From NCBI RefSeq assembly GCF_023806125.1, contig NZ_JAMSKT010000006.1, positions 62,001 to 126,000 of the forward strand: a DNA stretch of 64,000 bases. Direction: 5' to 3'. Shown here one piece after another: positions 26,601-35,822 of this stretch (positions within the stretch are counted from its first letter, which is position 1; each line of letters begins with the position of its first letter). A program made the position numbers and the translations under genes. The notes under the pieces were generated by a model. It had not been told where the DNA came from and did no database searches. It was given only the letters and a program-made list of their open reading frames with translations. The stretch comes from Clostridium caldaquaticum (GTDB taxonomy: Bacteria > Bacillota > Clostridia > Clostridiales > Clostridiaceae).

Positions 26601-27287
26601 ATGGAGCTTAGTTTAAGACTTAAGAAGGTAGCTTCAATGGTAGAAAAATGTACAAGGATTGCTGATATTGGAACAGATCATGCATATATTCCAATTTATC
26701 TTATAAAAAATGAGATTTGTGAAAGCGCTATAGCTACAGACATAAATAAAGGGCCTGTGGAAAAGGCAAAAGTAAATATATATCTTGAGAATTTATCAGA
26801 CAGAATTGAGTGCAGATTAGGGGGAGGATTTTCTACCATAAAACCTAGTGAAGTGCAGTGTGCCATAATTGCTGGAATGGGTGGCAACCTTATAAGAGAT
26901 ATCATTGAAGAAGGAATTGATGTGTTTAAGAGCATTGATTATTGTGTACTACAGCCAGTACAAAATCCTGAAGTTTTAAGAGAATACATATATAAGTGCG
27001 GGTATAAAATAATTGATGAGGAATTATGCGTAGAGGATAATAAATTTTATGAAATAATGAAGATAAAGTTTGATAGAAAACCTATAAATTTAAATCCTAT
27101 ATATTATGAAATAAGCAAAGTGCTTATAGATAAAAAACATCCGTTATTAAAGGAGTATATTAGCTATAAACTAGAAAAATACTATAAAATAAAAGAGTAT
27201 ATAACAGGGTACACTGAAAACTCTGAAAGAAAAAGAGCTGAAACTATTGAAAAAATTAAAAGTCTAGAGGGGTTGCTTAAACGATGA
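26601..27287 (+). CDS. trmK: tRNA (adenine(22)-N(1))-methyltransferase TrmK
   Basis: A 228-residue class I SAM methyltransferase that methylates A22 in tRNA. Motif I is ADIGTDHAYIPIYLI, followed by AIATDINKGPVEKA; IIAGMGGNLI is the TrmK catalytic region and LQPVQNPEVLREYI is also diagnostic. The tail is a coiled-coil-like basic helix. It follows an AGGAGG site and overlaps nif3 by 4 bp, the usual trmK-nif3 pairing downstream of rpoD. Confidence 0.95.
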   Translation: MELSLRLKKVASMVEKCTRIADIGTDHAYIPIYLIKNEICESAIATDINKGPVEKAKVNIYLENLSDRIECRLGGGFSTIKPSEVQCAIIAGMGGNLIRDIIEEGIDVFKSIDYCVLQPVQNPEVLREYIYKCGYKIIDEELCVEDNKFYEIMKIKFDRKPINLNPIYYEISKVLIDKKHPLLKEYISYKLEKYYKIKEYITGYTENSERKRAETIEKIKSLEGLLKR

Positions 27288-28096
27288 AGTTAAAAGTAAG
27301 TCATATTAAAGAATTAATGGAAAACTTTGCTCCTGTAGAGCTAAAGGAAAGTTATGATAATGTTGGACTAATGGTTGGGGATTTAGAAAGTAGTGTTACT
27401 TCTGTGTTGGTAGCTTTAGACTGTACTTTGGAAATAATAGATGAAGCTATAGAAAAAGGGTGTAATACAATAGTTACTCATCATCCGCTTCTTTTTTTAA
27501 AGCCGCAATCTATAACAACAGATACAATACAGGGAAGAAAAATTATAAAACTTATTAAGAACGATATAAATCTTTACTCTTGTCACACTAATTTAGACAT
27601 AACAAGAGGTGGCTTAAATGATATTATTACAAAGCTTTTAGGATATAAACAATGGGATATAATTGAACATATTAATCCATGTAATAATATTGATAATCAG
27701 GGCATAGGAAGAATAGTAACCCTTAATAAACCAGTTAGTTTGCTGGAACTATGCAGTGCTGTAAAGAAGGCTTTACAAATTGAATATTTAAGATATGCAG
27801 GAGATGAATCAATGCTTATTAGTAAATTAGCTATAATTAACGGTAGCGGAGAAGATTATTTTAAAGCTTCTAAAAAACAAGGTGCAGATTGTATAATAAC
27901 CGGAGATACTACTTACCATTATATTAGCGAGTATTCAGAAGAAGGTATAGGGATTATTGATGCAGGACATTTTGAAACTGAATGGCCTGCTATGAAGATA
28001 GTGGCTGAAATTCTGCAGGAAAAAATAATAAAATTAGGTTATAATAATTCTGTATTTATAGCTGAAAATAGTAAACCTGCATATAAATTTATTTAA
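27284..28096 (+). CDS. Nif3-like dinuclear metal center protein (YqfO family)
   Basis: A 270-residue Nif3 family protein, short form without the inserted PII-like domain. Metal ligands appear in THHPLLFLKPQS, HTNLD and GHFETEW. Annotations as GTP cyclohydrolase I type 2 exist for the family, but the real reaction is unsettled. Overlap with trmK (ATGA) means tight coupling. Transcription may read on towards rnpB, but that gene has its own promoter. Confidence 0.93.
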   Translation: MKLKVSHIKELMENFAPVELKESYDNVGLMVGDLESSVTSVLVALDCTLEIIDEAIEKGCNTIVTHHPLLFLKPQSITTDTIQGRKIIKLIKNDINLYSCHTNLDITRGGLNDIITKLLGYKQWDIIEHINPCNNIDNQGIGRIVTLNKPVSLLELCSAVKKALQIEYLRYAGDESMLISKLAIINGSGEDYFKASKKQGADCIITGDTTYHYISEYSEEGIGIIDAGHFETEWPAMKIVAEILQEKIIKLGYNNSVFIAENSKPAYKFI

Positions 28097-28151
28097 TTAT
28101 TAAAAAGTACTATTTTATTATTATTATTCTAAAATTGGTATAAAGATTTAT

Positions 28152-28180
28152 TTGATTTAAATTTTAAACTATGATATTAT
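28152..28180 (+). promoter_or_regulatory. Promoter of rnpB
   Basis: TTGATT (28152-28157), a 17-bp spacer, TATTAT (28175-28180). The predicted start, 28187-28191, coincides with the 5' end of the RNase P RNA. Confidence 0.75.
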
Positions 28181-28190
28181 TGTATTCGTT

Positions 28191-28602
28191 GAGTAAGCCA
28201 GACAGTCGCTGCTTGAAGCTAATAATTTAGCGTTCAAGGAGAGGAAAGTCCGAGCTCCATAGGGCAGGGTGCTGGGTAACCCCCAGTGGAGGCGACTCTA
28301 AGGAAAGTGCAACAGAGATATACCGCCTGAGCAGATGTTAGAGTTTAGAAATCAGAAGTTAGATTATAAAGCTGATTACTTCTGCTCAGGTAAGGGTGGA
28401 AAGGCGAGGTAAGAGCTCACCAGCGCAATGGCGACTTTGCGGCTATGTAAACCCCACCTGGAGCAAGACCGAATAGGAAGGCATCATCGTTAAGATGAAG
28501 GAGTTGCCCGCTCCGCCTTCGGGTGTGTCGCTTGAGCCTATTGGTAACAATAGGCCTAGATAGATGACTGTTTAATACAGAACTCGGCTTATAGGCTTAC
28601 TC
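28191..28602 (+). ncRNA. rnpB: RNase P RNA
   Basis: About 412 nt. The ends pair (GAGTAAGCC at 28191-28199 with GGCTTACTC at 28594-28602), forming helix P1. The universally conserved core is clear: GAGGAAAGTCCGAGCTCC at 28240-28257, then ACAGAGATATACCGCC, and on the 3' side GTAAACCCCACCTGGAGCAAGACC and CTAGATAGATGACTG. GGTAAGGGTGGAAAGG marks the P10-11 region. It is the catalytic RNA that trims tRNA 5' ends. The exact 5' and 3' ends may differ by a few nt. Confidence 0.97.
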
Positions 28603-28616
28603 ATTAATAACATGAA

Positions 28617-28650
28617 GCAAAACCAGGTTTTAGCCTGGTGTTTTTATTTT
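28617..28650 (+). terminator. Terminator of rnpB
   Basis: ACCAGG (28622-28627) and CCTGGT (28634-28639) with a TTTTAG loop, preceded by AAA and followed by GTTTTTATTTT. Confidence 0.85.
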
Positions 28651-28732
28651 ATTGAAAATAATAAAAATTTATAATGCTACATTTGAATATTTTTTATTCT
28701 TTTGGATATAATATCAGTCAAGGAGGGATATC

Positions 28733-29308
28733 ATGTCTAAAAGAAAATATATTATAATTACAATTGGAATTATAGCTTTTTTGTTTGTTTCTTTCATATA
28801 TAGCTACAAGTGGGCCATTAATAAATTTAATGATAATAAGAAAGCTAAGGTGAGCGAAGTTAATAATGTAGATAAGCCTACATCAAATTTAACTTTAGGA
28901 GATAAAATTTCATCTAATACAAAAATTATATTGAAAACCGAATATAAAAAAAGCGGAGATATAAATATTAAAGAAGTTAAAGTTTCAGAGTTTTTAGGAA
29001 AAAGTAAAGAGAATCTTGAAGAACAAGGATACATAGTAGAAAGTATGTCTGCAAAAGAGGTAATTTTAATTAAAAGGATTGACAGCTATGCTCCAAATAA
29101 ATATGTATTGGGTGTAAAAGGACGGTGCTTTGCTATTTATAAAACAGATGAAAATGGCAACATGTATATAGAAGATGAAAGTAACGATGTAACAGATATA
29201 CAAGTTCCTACAGAAGGTGATTATAACCTTTTAATTAATGGTTCTAAAGATTTTCAATTTAATAGCAGAGAAGAAGTAGAAGAAAAACTTGGGGAATATA
29301 GTTCATAG
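28733..29308 (+). CDS. Membrane-anchored BofC-like protein
   Basis: A 191-residue protein with an N-terminal membrane anchor (IIITIGIIAFLFVSFIYSY, residues 6-24) and an extracytoplasmic part. The C-terminal stretch (EVILIKRIDSYAPNKYVLGVKGRCFAIYKTDENG) resembles the BofC C-terminal domain. In Bacillus, bofC, a forespore protein that tempers sigma-K activation, sits upstream of ruvAB; here too ruvA follows. So BofC-like is a reasonable but unproven assignment. The promoter TTGAAT-N18-TATAAT (28683-28712) fits sigma-A; no convincing sigma-G site was seen. Confidence 0.6.
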   Translation: MSKRKYIIITIGIIAFLFVSFIYSYKWAINKFNDNKKAKVSEVNNVDKPTSNLTLGDKISSNTKIILKTEYKKSGDINIKEVKVSEFLGKSKENLEEQGYIVESMSAKEVILIKRIDSYAPNKYVLGVKGRCFAIYKTDENGNMYIEDESNDVTDIQVPTEGDYNLLINGSKDFQFNSREEVEEKLGEYSS

Positions 29309-29437
29309 CCCTGAGTTTTTTTATTGTATTGATTTTTTAAAAATGATAAAGTAATATATGAATTGACAAATTAAAGTAAGATATGCAAAATATATAGACA
29401 TACTATGAAAAGCAGTTAGTTGAAGGGTGTGAATTTA

Positions 29438-30031
29438 GTGTACGAATATATAAAAGGTATATTCATAGGAGTTAATAAAGATTATATTATTATAGATAAT
29501 AATGGAATTGGGTATAAAATATATACATCAGGCACTACTCTTGCTAGTATGCCAAAGACTAATGAAAAAGTTACTCTTTTTCTTCAGCAAATAATTAGAG
29601 AGGATTTTATTGGACTTTATGGTTTTCTAACAAGGGATGAATTAAATATGTTTAATTTATTGCTCAGTATTACTGGTGTAGGAGCTAAAGCTTCATTATC
29701 CTTACTTTCAATTAGTAGCGTAACTAATTTAAAATATGCTATTTTAACAGGAGATGAAAAAACTCTTACTAGGGCACCAGGAATAGGTAAAAAAACTGCA
29801 CAAAGAATTATATTAGAACTTAGAGATAAATTAAAAAATGATGATTTTATAACTGAAAATAAAGATATTATAGAACATAAAGAAATAAGCAAAAATTTAT
29901 CAGAAGCTTTAGAAGCTCTACTTGCTCTTGGTTATTCCGAAAAAGAAGCAGAGAGTGCATTGAAAAAAGTTTCAAAAGATGATACAGTGGAGAGCATTAT
30001 TAAAAATAGCTTAAAGCATCTTATGAGCTAA
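29438..30031 (+). CDS. ruvA: Holliday junction DNA helicase subunit RuvA
   Basis: A 198-residue RuvA, the tetrameric protein that grips the Holliday junction for RuvB-driven branch migration. The N-terminal OB fold starts MYEYIKGIFIGV. Two helix-hairpin-helix elements follow: LLLSITGVGAKASLSLL and LTRAPGIGKKTAQRIILEL. The C-terminal RuvB-binding domain is EALLALGYSEKEAESAL. GTG 29438 gives the standard N-terminus and follows AAGGGTGTGA by 6 nt; the upstream TTG 29420 is therefore not used. Confidence 0.97.
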   Translation: MYEYIKGIFIGVNKDYIIIDNNGIGYKIYTSGTTLASMPKTNEKVTLFLQQIIREDFIGLYGFLTRDELNMFNLLLSITGVGAKASLSLLSISSVTNLKYAILTGDEKTLTRAPGIGKKTAQRIILELRDKLKNDDFITENKDIIEHKEISKNLSEALEALLALGYSEKEAESALKKVSKDDTVESIIKNSLKHLMS

Positions 30032-30043
30032 GGAGAATAATTT

Positions 30044-31078
30044 ATGGAAAATAGAATTGTTACAGCTTTAAATACTGAAGAAGACAATGATATAGAGTAT
30101 AGTCTAAGACCTCAAAATCTTAGAGAATATATTGGCCAAAATAAAGTAAAAGAGAAGCTGCATATATTTATTGAGGCAGCAAAAAAAAGAAAGGAAGCTT
30201 TGGATCATGTACTTTTATATGGTCCACCAGGACTTGGAAAAACTACTCTTGCAAATATTATTGCAAAAGAAATGAATGGAAGCTTAAAGATAACATCAGG
30301 ACCTGCTATAGAGAGGGCAGGAGACTTGGCTGCTATACTAACTGGGTTAAGCGATTTTGATGTTTTGTTTATAGATGAAATACATAGGTTAAATAGAACA
30401 GTAGAAGAAATATTGTATCCTGCTATGGAGGATTATGCTCTAGATATAGTTATAGGAAAAGGAGCATCGGCTAAGTCTATAAGAATTGATTTGCCTAGAT
30501 TTACTTTGCTTGGAGCCACAACTAGAGTAGGGCTCTTAACTGCACCTCTTAGAGACAGGTTTGGAGTGCTTTGCCCTATGGAATTTTATGAGGATAATGA
30601 ATTAAAGACTATAATAATACGTTCAGCACAAATATTAGGTGTTTCTATAGAGGAAGATGCAGCTTTTGAAATAGCTAGACGTTCAAGAGGTACTCCTAGA
30701 ATAGCTAACAGGCTTTTAAAAAGAGTAAGAGATTATAGTGAAGTTAGGGGAAATGGAATTGTTAATTTAGATGTAGCAAGAGCTGCTTTAAAGCTTTTAG
30801 ATGTAGACAGTGAAGGGTTCGATAGAATTGATAATAAGATATTGGAAGCTATAGTAGATAATTTTAATGGAGGACCTGTAGGGCTCGAGACATTAGCTTA
30901 TTTTATTGGAGAAGAACTTGATACTATTGAGGATGTATATGAACCGTATCTTCTTCAAAAGGGATTTATTATAAGAACACCTAGAGGAAGGATGGCAACA
31001 GATAAAACCTATAACCATCTAAAAAGAAACAGAACACAAAATAATATTGGCCAATTAACTATATTCGATGGCAAGTAA
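30044..31078 (+). CDS. ruvB: Holliday junction DNA helicase subunit RuvB
   Basis: A 344-residue AAA+ motor of branch migration. Walker A is GPPGLGKTT (about 59-67), Walker B is LFIDEIHRL, sensor 1 lies in [11 protein letters not shown], and the arginine finger lies in the APLRDRFG segment. The C-terminal winged helix ends with [18 protein letters not shown]. It is 12 bp behind ruvA with an AAGGAGA site. Full length. Confidence 0.98.
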   Translation: MENRIVTALNTEEDNDIEYSLRPQNLREYIGQNKVKEKLHIFIEAAKKRKEALDHVLLYGPPGLGKTTLANIIAKEMNGSLKITSGPAIERAGDLAAILTGLSDFDVLFIDEIHRLNRTVEEILYPAMEDYALDIVIGKGASAKSIRIDLPRFTLLGATTRVGLLTAPLRDRFGVLCPMEFYEDNELKTIIIRSAQILGVSIEEDAAFEIARRSRGTPRIANRLLKRVRDYSEVRGNGIVNLDVARAALKLLDVDSEGFDRIDNKILEAIVDNFNGGPVGLETLAYFIGEELDTIEDVYEPYLLQKGFIIRTPRGRMATDKTYNHLKRNRTQNNIGQLTIFDGK

Positions 31079-31110
31079 GTTATCAATAATAACAAAAGAA
31101 GGTGAGATAT

Positions 31111-32136
31111 TTGGATGTTAAAGATTTTTATTTTCATCTACCTGAAGAGCTTATAGCTCAGCATCCCTTGGAAAGAAGAGATGAGTCAAGGCTTATGGTG
31201 GTAGATAAGAACACTGGAGTAATAGAACATAAAATATTTAAGGATATAATAAATTATTTAGATGCTGGGGACTGCTTGGTTTTAAATAATACTAGAGTTA
31301 TGCCAGCTAGACTTATTGGTGAAAAAGAAGGTTCTGGAGGCAAGATAGAGTTTTTACTTTTAAAAAGAATTGATAAAAATAGCTGGGAAACACTTGTTAA
31401 ACCGGGTAAAAGAGCAAAGATAGGGTCAAAATTCGTTTTTGGAAATGGGGAATTAAAAGCCGAAGTTACAGAAATGGGTGAGGAAGGCAATAGAATCGTA
31501 CGATTTGATTATGAAGGAATTTTTGAAGAAGTTCTGGATAGACTAGGGCAGATGCCTCTTCCTCCATATATAAAAGAAAGACTTGAAGATAGGGAAAGAT
31601 ATCAAACAGTTTATTCTAAAGAGATTGGTTCTGCTGCCGCTCCAACTGCTGGGCTGCATTTTACAGATGAACTTTTAGAAAGAATAAAGAAAAAAGGAAT
31701 AAATATAGTATTTGTAACTCTTCATGTTGGGCTTGGAACTTTCAGGCCTGTTAAAACAGAAAAGGTAGAAGAGCATTTAATGCATTCAGAGTATTACGTT
31801 ATGACTAAAGAAACTGCAGAAATCATAAATAAAACGAAAGAAAGTGGAAAAAGAGTCATTGCAGTAGGAACTACATCAAATAGAACCTTGGAAACTATAG
31901 CTGATGAACAAGGAAGAGTTAGAGAACAAACAGGATGGACAGATATATTTATATATCCAGGGTATAAATTTAAAATAGTAGATGCTCTAATAACAAATTT
32001 TCATCTTCCAGAATCTACACTTATTATGTTAGTAAGTGCATTTTCAAGCAAAGAGATTATTATGAATGCATATAATGAAGCTGTAAATAATAAATATAGA
32101 TTTTTTAGTTTTGGTGATGCTATGTTTTTGAAATAA
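31111..32136 (+). CDS. queA: S-adenosylmethionine:tRNA ribosyltransferase-isomerase
   Basis: A 341-residue QueA, which turns preQ1 at tRNA position 34 into epoxyqueuosine using SAM. Diagnostic stretches are [48 protein letters not shown] and [12 protein letters not shown]. The TTG start at 31111 gives the family's N-terminus (MDVKDF...) and is preceded by GAAGGTGAG; the earlier GTG 31102 is part of that ribosome site. It forms an operon with ruvAB upstream and tgt downstream, as in Bacillus. Confidence 0.97.
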   Translation: MDVKDFYFHLPEELIAQHPLERRDESRLMVVDKNTGVIEHKIFKDIINYLDAGDCLVLNNTRVMPARLIGEKEGSGGKIEFLLLKRIDKNSWETLVKPGKRAKIGSKFVFGNGELKAEVTEMGEEGNRIVRFDYEGIFEEVLDRLGQMPLPPYIKERLEDRERYQTVYSKEIGSAAAPTAGLHFTDELLERIKKKGINIVFVTLHVGLGTFRPVKTEKVEEHLMHSEYYVMTKETAEIINKTKESGKRVIAVGTTSNRTLETIADEQGRVREQTGWTDIFIYPGYKFKIVDALITNFHLPESTLIMLVSAFSSKEIIMNAYNEAVNNKYRFFSFGDAMFLK

Positions 32137-32162
32137 CAGAAGATAAAAAGGATGTGAAAAGC

Positions 32163-33293
32163 TTGTACAAATTACTCAAAAAGACTGGAAAGATAAGAAG
32201 AGGACAGTTTGATACCCCACATGGAGTAATTCAAACTCCTGTGTTTATGAATGTTGGAACTTTAGCTGCAATAAAAGGTGCGGTGTCTTCAATGGATCTT
32301 AAAGAAATCGGATGTCAGGTTGAGCTGTCCAATACATATCATTTACATCTGCGTCCAGGAGATAAAGTTGTAAAGAATTTAGGCGGATTGCATAAATTTA
32401 TGAATTGGGATAGACCAATACTTACTGATTCAGGAGGATTTCAAGTATTTTCCTTATCAAGTATAAGAAAAATCAAAGAAGAAGGAGTTTACTTTAGTTC
32501 TCATATAGATGGCAGAAAAATATTTATGGGACCTGAGGAAAGCATGCAGATTCAAAGCAATTTAGCATCAACTATTGCAATGGCATTCGATGAGTGCATA
32601 CCTAATCCCTCTACTCGTGAATATGTTATTCAATCAGTAGAAAGAACTACCAGATGGCTTGTTAGATGCAAGGAGGAAATAGATAGACTGAATTCGCTTC
32701 CAGATACAATAAATAAGAAGCAAATGCTTTTTGGAATAAATCAGGGTGGAATTTATGAGGATATAAGAATAGAACATGCTAAGACTATAACAAAAATGAA
32801 TTTAGATGGGTATGCAATAGGGGGATTAGCGGTAGGAGAAACTCATGAGGAAATGTATAAAATAATAGATGCAGTTGTACCGCATCTGCCTCAAGATAAG
32901 CCAATATATTTAATGGGGGTTGGTACTCCTGAAAATATATTAGAAGCAGTATCTAGAGGAGTTGACTTTTTCGATTGCGTTTTGCCTGCACGAAATGGAA
33001 GACATGGACATGTATTTACTAAATATGGTAAAATAAACATAATGAATGTAAAGTATGAGATGGATTCTAATCCTATAGATGAACATTGTCAGTGTCCTAC
33101 CTGCAGGTCTTATTCAAGGGCCTATATTAGACATCTTTTTAAGGCTAAGGAAATGCTTGCAATGAGGCTTTGTGTTTTGCATAATTTGTATTTTTATAAC
33201 AACCTTATGGAGGAAATAAGAGCAGCTATAGATGGGGATTATTTTGAAGAATTCAAAAATAAAAAATTATCAGATTGGAATGAAAAAGCTTAA
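32163..33293 (+). CDS. tgt: tRNA-guanine transglycosylase
   Basis: A 376-residue Tgt that exchanges G34 for preQ1 in GUN-anticodon tRNAs. Key sites: DSGGFQVFSL with the catalytic-site Asp, the second Asp in GVDFFDCVLPARNGRHG, and the zinc site CQCPTCRSYSRAYIRHLF. The TTG start at 32163 gives MYKLLKKTGKIRRG and follows AAAAGGATGTGA; the upstream GTG 32154 is within that site. Coupled with queA for queuosine synthesis. Confidence 0.97.
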   Translation: MYKLLKKTGKIRRGQFDTPHGVIQTPVFMNVGTLAAIKGAVSSMDLKEIGCQVELSNTYHLHLRPGDKVVKNLGGLHKFMNWDRPILTDSGGFQVFSLSSIRKIKEEGVYFSSHIDGRKIFMGPEESMQIQSNLASTIAMAFDECIPNPSTREYVIQSVERTTRWLVRCKEEIDRLNSLPDTINKKQMLFGINQGGIYEDIRIEHAKTITKMNLDGYAIGGLAVGETHEEMYKIIDAVVPHLPQDKPIYLMGVGTPENILEAVSRGVDFFDCVLPARNGRHGHVFTKYGKINIMNVKYEMDSNPIDEHCQCPTCRSYSRAYIRHLFKAKEMLAMRLCVLHNLYFYNNLMEEIRAAIDGDYFEEFKNKKLSDWNEKA

Positions 33294-33338
33294 ATTTATA
33301 TTTAATAAATATAGGCCAGATTAGAAAGGGGGGATATA

Positions 33339-33632
33339 ATGCAAAATATATTAGCTTATACGCCATTTATATTGATGATAGCACTTTTTTATCTGTTCAT
33401 TTTTGTTCCTGAAAGCAGAAGAAAAAAAAGATATAATGCTATGATTAATGGTCTAAAAGTAAATGATGAGGTTATGACTAGAGGAGGTATAATAGGTAAA
33501 CTTGTTAATATACAAGATAAATTCGTTATACTTGAAACCGGACCAGATAGAATGAGAATAAAACTAGATAAAAACGGTATTTCTCATGTTCTAAATGCTG
33601 ATAGCGAAGAAAAAAATAGTAAAGAAAAATAA
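33339..33632 (+). CDS. yajC: Preprotein translocase subunit YajC
   Basis: A 97-residue protein with one membrane helix (YTPFILMIALFYLFIFVP, residues 6-23) and a cytoplasmic domain with KVNDEVMTRGGIIGKLVNI, the YajC hallmark. It accompanies SecDF in the holo-translocon. The order tgt-yajC is standard; here secD follows only after the SCIFF genes. The site GAAAGGGGGG precedes the ATG. Confidence 0.95.
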   Translation: MQNILAYTPFILMIALFYLFIFVPESRRKKRYNAMINGLKVNDEVMTRGGIIGKLVNIQDKFVILETGPDRMRIKLDKNGISHVLNADSEEKNSKEK

Positions 33633-33636
33633 TCAT

Positions 33637-33686
33637 AAAACATCCTTTTTCTACATACATAATATTAGAAAAGGGATGTTTTTTAT
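33637..33686 (+). terminator. Terminator after yajC
   Basis: AAAACATCC (33637-33645) plus TTTTTCT pairs with AGAAAA plus GGGATGTTTT (33667-33682), running into TTTTATT. The next gene begins about 30 bp further, so it may be partly read through. Confidence 0.8.
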
Positions 33687-33714
33687 TCTAAATAATTTTA
33701 TGGAGGTGCCATAT

Positions 33715-34083
33715 TTGGAGGAACTTAAAAAGAACTACATTTACATAGGAAAAGGTGTTCTAAGAGGGTGTATAATCACATTGATTTTTGCATTCATCCT
33801 AGCACTTGTACAAACCTACGGCAGCATTGGGGACAATATATTATCTCTATGTATTTTAATAACAACCATGGTTAGTGTGATTTATGGCTGCATTTATGCA
33901 ACTAGAAAAATAAACAATAAAGGATGGTTGGTTGGCATTTTAGTATCTCTAGTATACATATTAATTCTATATGTTACAGCCATTATTTTAGGAAAGGATG
34001 GATTTGCTGTAAAAGATATTTGGAGAATACTTTTAGCATTAGTTACAGGTACACTATCTGGAATGCTGGGAATAAATCTATAA
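33715..34083 (+). CDS. TIGR04086-type small membrane protein
   Basis: A 122-residue protein with four hydrophobic segments (about 18-36, 44-62, 69-92 and 100-120), matching the TIGR04086 family known from the neighbourhood of yajC and the SCIFF gene in clostridia. The TTG start at 33715 is preferred because GGAGGTG (33702-33708) lies 6 nt before it; longer versions would read through the terminator. Function is unknown; a link with SCIFF export or handling is only suggested by position. Confidence 0.75.
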   Translation: MEELKKNYIYIGKGVLRGCIITLIFAFILALVQTYGSIGDNILSLCILITTMVSVIYGCIYATRKINNKGWLVGILVSLVYILILYVTAIILGKDGFAVKDIWRILLALVTGTLSGMLGINL

Positions 34084-34150
34084 AATACTTTATTTTATTG
34101 GTGATTTATGCTATAATTTTGTGGAAAGCTTTAGAAATGGAGGAATTAGG

Positions 34151-34288
34151 ATGAAACATATCACAACAGTTAACAAATCTAATATTAAAGATAGCTTAAA
34201 GAAACCAGGATGCAAAGAATGTGCTAATTCTTGTCAGTCAGCATGCAAAACTTCCTGCACAGTTGCTAATTTAGCTTGTGAAAATTAA
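34151..34288 (+). CDS. scfA: SCIFF ribosomal peptide precursor (six cysteines in forty-five)
   Basis: A 45-residue peptide with exactly six cysteines (21, 24, 28, 32, 36, 43), ending ACEN. This is the SCIFF family (TIGR03973), the precursor of a thioether-bridged peptide (ranthipeptide class). In the characterised clostridial homologue the bridge joins Cys32 to Thr37; both residues are present here at the same numbers. The ATG follows GGAGGAATTAGG. It lies 63 bp upstream of its maturase with a perfect hairpin in between. The mature product and its role are not settled. Confidence 0.95.
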   Translation: MKHITTVNKSNIKDSLKKPGCKECANSCQSACKTSCTVANLACEN

Positions 34289-34297
34289 TATATTCTT

Positions 34298-34322
34298 AAG
34301 CAGTAACTCAAGGTTACTGCTT
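34298..34322 (+). terminator. Hairpin between SCIFF peptide and maturase genes
   Basis: AAGCAGTAAC (34298-34307), loop TCAAG, GTTACTGCTT (34313-34322): a perfect 10-bp stem. Only a weak AT tail follows, so it probably attenuates transcription or stabilises the upstream mRNA, favouring more precursor than enzyme. Confidence 0.65.
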
Positions 34323-34381
34323 TAAATTTATAAGAACATAGTTACATATATTTGGCATTGATTGATGGGAGGAGAAATAAA

Positions 34382-35743
34382 TTGTCACTAATTCATAAAT
34401 TTATTCAAGGTAATGAACGTTATGTAGTTGATGTAAATTCAGGAGTTGTACATTTAATTGATGAGTTAGTTTTTGATCTTTTAGATGACAATGAATTAAA
34501 GAGTTTGGAAGAACTTAAAGAAAAATATAGAGATAAGTATGAGGCTACCGAAATAGAAGAAGCGTATGAAGAATTGGTGCAGCTTGTTAAGGAAGGGATG
34601 TTATATACAGAAGATTTATATGAAGATATAGCTTTGAATGATAAATCAAAATCTTTTATTAAAGCTCTTTGCCTAAATGTAGCTCATGACTGCAATTTAA
34701 AATGCAAGTATTGTTTTGCCGATGAAGGCGAATATAAAGGGTGCAGAAAGCTTATGAGTATTGAGGTAGGGAAAAAAGCTATAGATTTTGTTATCAATAA
34801 TTCAGGTCCTAGAAAGAATATTGAGATTGATCTTTTTGGTGGAGAACCACTATTAGCATTTGAAACGATTAAAGAAATAATAGATTATGCAAGAGAACAA
34901 GAAAAAATACATAATAAAACAATCAGATTTACTATGACTACAAATGCTACTTTACTTAATGATGAAATAATAGAATATATAGATAAGCAGATGGGAAACA
35001 TAGTATTAAGCATAGATGGAAGAAAAGCTGTAAATGATAATGTGAGGGTAAGAGTCGATGGAAGTGGCAGCTATGAAAGGATACTGCCTAAAATCAAAGC
35101 GATGGTTGAAAAAAGAGATAAGTCAAAACAGTATTATGTAAGAGGTACTTTTACAAGAGATAATACTGATTTTTATGAAGATGTGAAGCACTTGGCAGAT
35201 TTAGGTTTTAATGAAGTGTCTGTAGAGCCAGTCGTTCTTCCAGATGAGCATGAGCTTTCTTTAAGAAAGGAAGATTTACCTGTAATATTTGAACAATACG
35301 ATAAGATTTATTATGAACTATTGAAAATGAATGAAGAAGGCAGACCTTTTAAATTTTACCACTTTAATATAGATTTACAGGGCGGACCTTGCGTTTATAA
35401 AAGAATATCGGGCTGTGGTGCTGGACATGAATATGTTGCGGTTACTCCAGATGGAGACATTTATCCATGTCATCAGTTTGTAGGAAATGAAGCCTATAAA
35501 ATGGGTACTGTTTTTGATGGAAATATAGATATGGAAATATCAGAAACATTTAAAAAAGCTCATATATATAACAAGCCAATTTGCAGAGAATGCTGGGCAA
35601 GATTCTACTGCAGCGGAGGTTGTCAGGCAAATAATTTTAATTTTAATGGAGATATTCATATTCCTTATGAGTTAGGCTGTGAAATGCAGAAAAAACGAAT
35701 TGAGTGTGCAATTGCATTAAAATCTAAAATTATGGAAAAATAA
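34382..35743 (+). CDS. scfB: SCIFF radical SAM maturase
   Basis: A 453-residue radical SAM/SPASM enzyme that forms thioether links in the SCIFF peptide. The N-terminal part (about 1-95) is a PqqD-like peptide-recognition segment (VVDVNSGVVHLIDELVFDLL). The SAM cluster motif is CNLKCKYCF (C-x3-C-x2-C), followed by GGEPLL. The SPASM region has CGAGHEYVAVTPDGDIYPCHQF and CRECWARFYCSGGC, binding two auxiliary clusters. TTG 34382 follows GGGAGGAG (34367-34374) by 7 nt and is preferred over the longer TTG 34352 start that lies before this site. Confidence 0.95.
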   Translation: MSLIHKFIQGNERYVVDVNSGVVHLIDELVFDLLDDNELKSLEELKEKYRDKYEATEIEEAYEELVQLVKEGMLYTEDLYEDIALNDKSKSFIKALCLNVAHDCNLKCKYCFADEGEYKGCRKLMSIEVGKKAIDFVINNSGPRKNIEIDLFGGEPLLAFETIKEIIDYAREQEKIHNKTIRFTMTTNATLLNDEIIEYIDKQMGNIVLSIDGRKAVNDNVRVRVDGSGSYERILPKIKAMVEKRDKSKQYYVRGTFTRDNTDFYEDVKHLADLGFNEVSVEPVVLPDEHELSLRKEDLPVIFEQYDKIYYELLKMNEEGRPFKFYHFNIDLQGGPCVYKRISGCGAGHEYVAVTPDGDIYPCHQFVGNEAYKMGTVFDGNIDMEISETFKKAHIYNKPICRECWARFYCSGGCQANNFNFNGDIHIPYELGCEMQKKRIECAIALKSKIMEK

Positions 35744-35761
35744 TAACATAAATGCCTAAAG

Positions 35762-35790
35762 TTGACACAGTTTTTTAAAAGTAATATAAT
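35762..35790 (+). promoter_or_regulatory. Consensus sigma-A promoter of secDF
   Basis: TTGACA (35762-35767), 17 bp, TATAAT (35785-35790): a perfect match. Start expected near 35797, about 26 nt before secD. Confidence 0.9.
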
Positions 35791-35822
35791 TAACTCTATG
35801 AAATATGCAGAGGGGGATAAAA

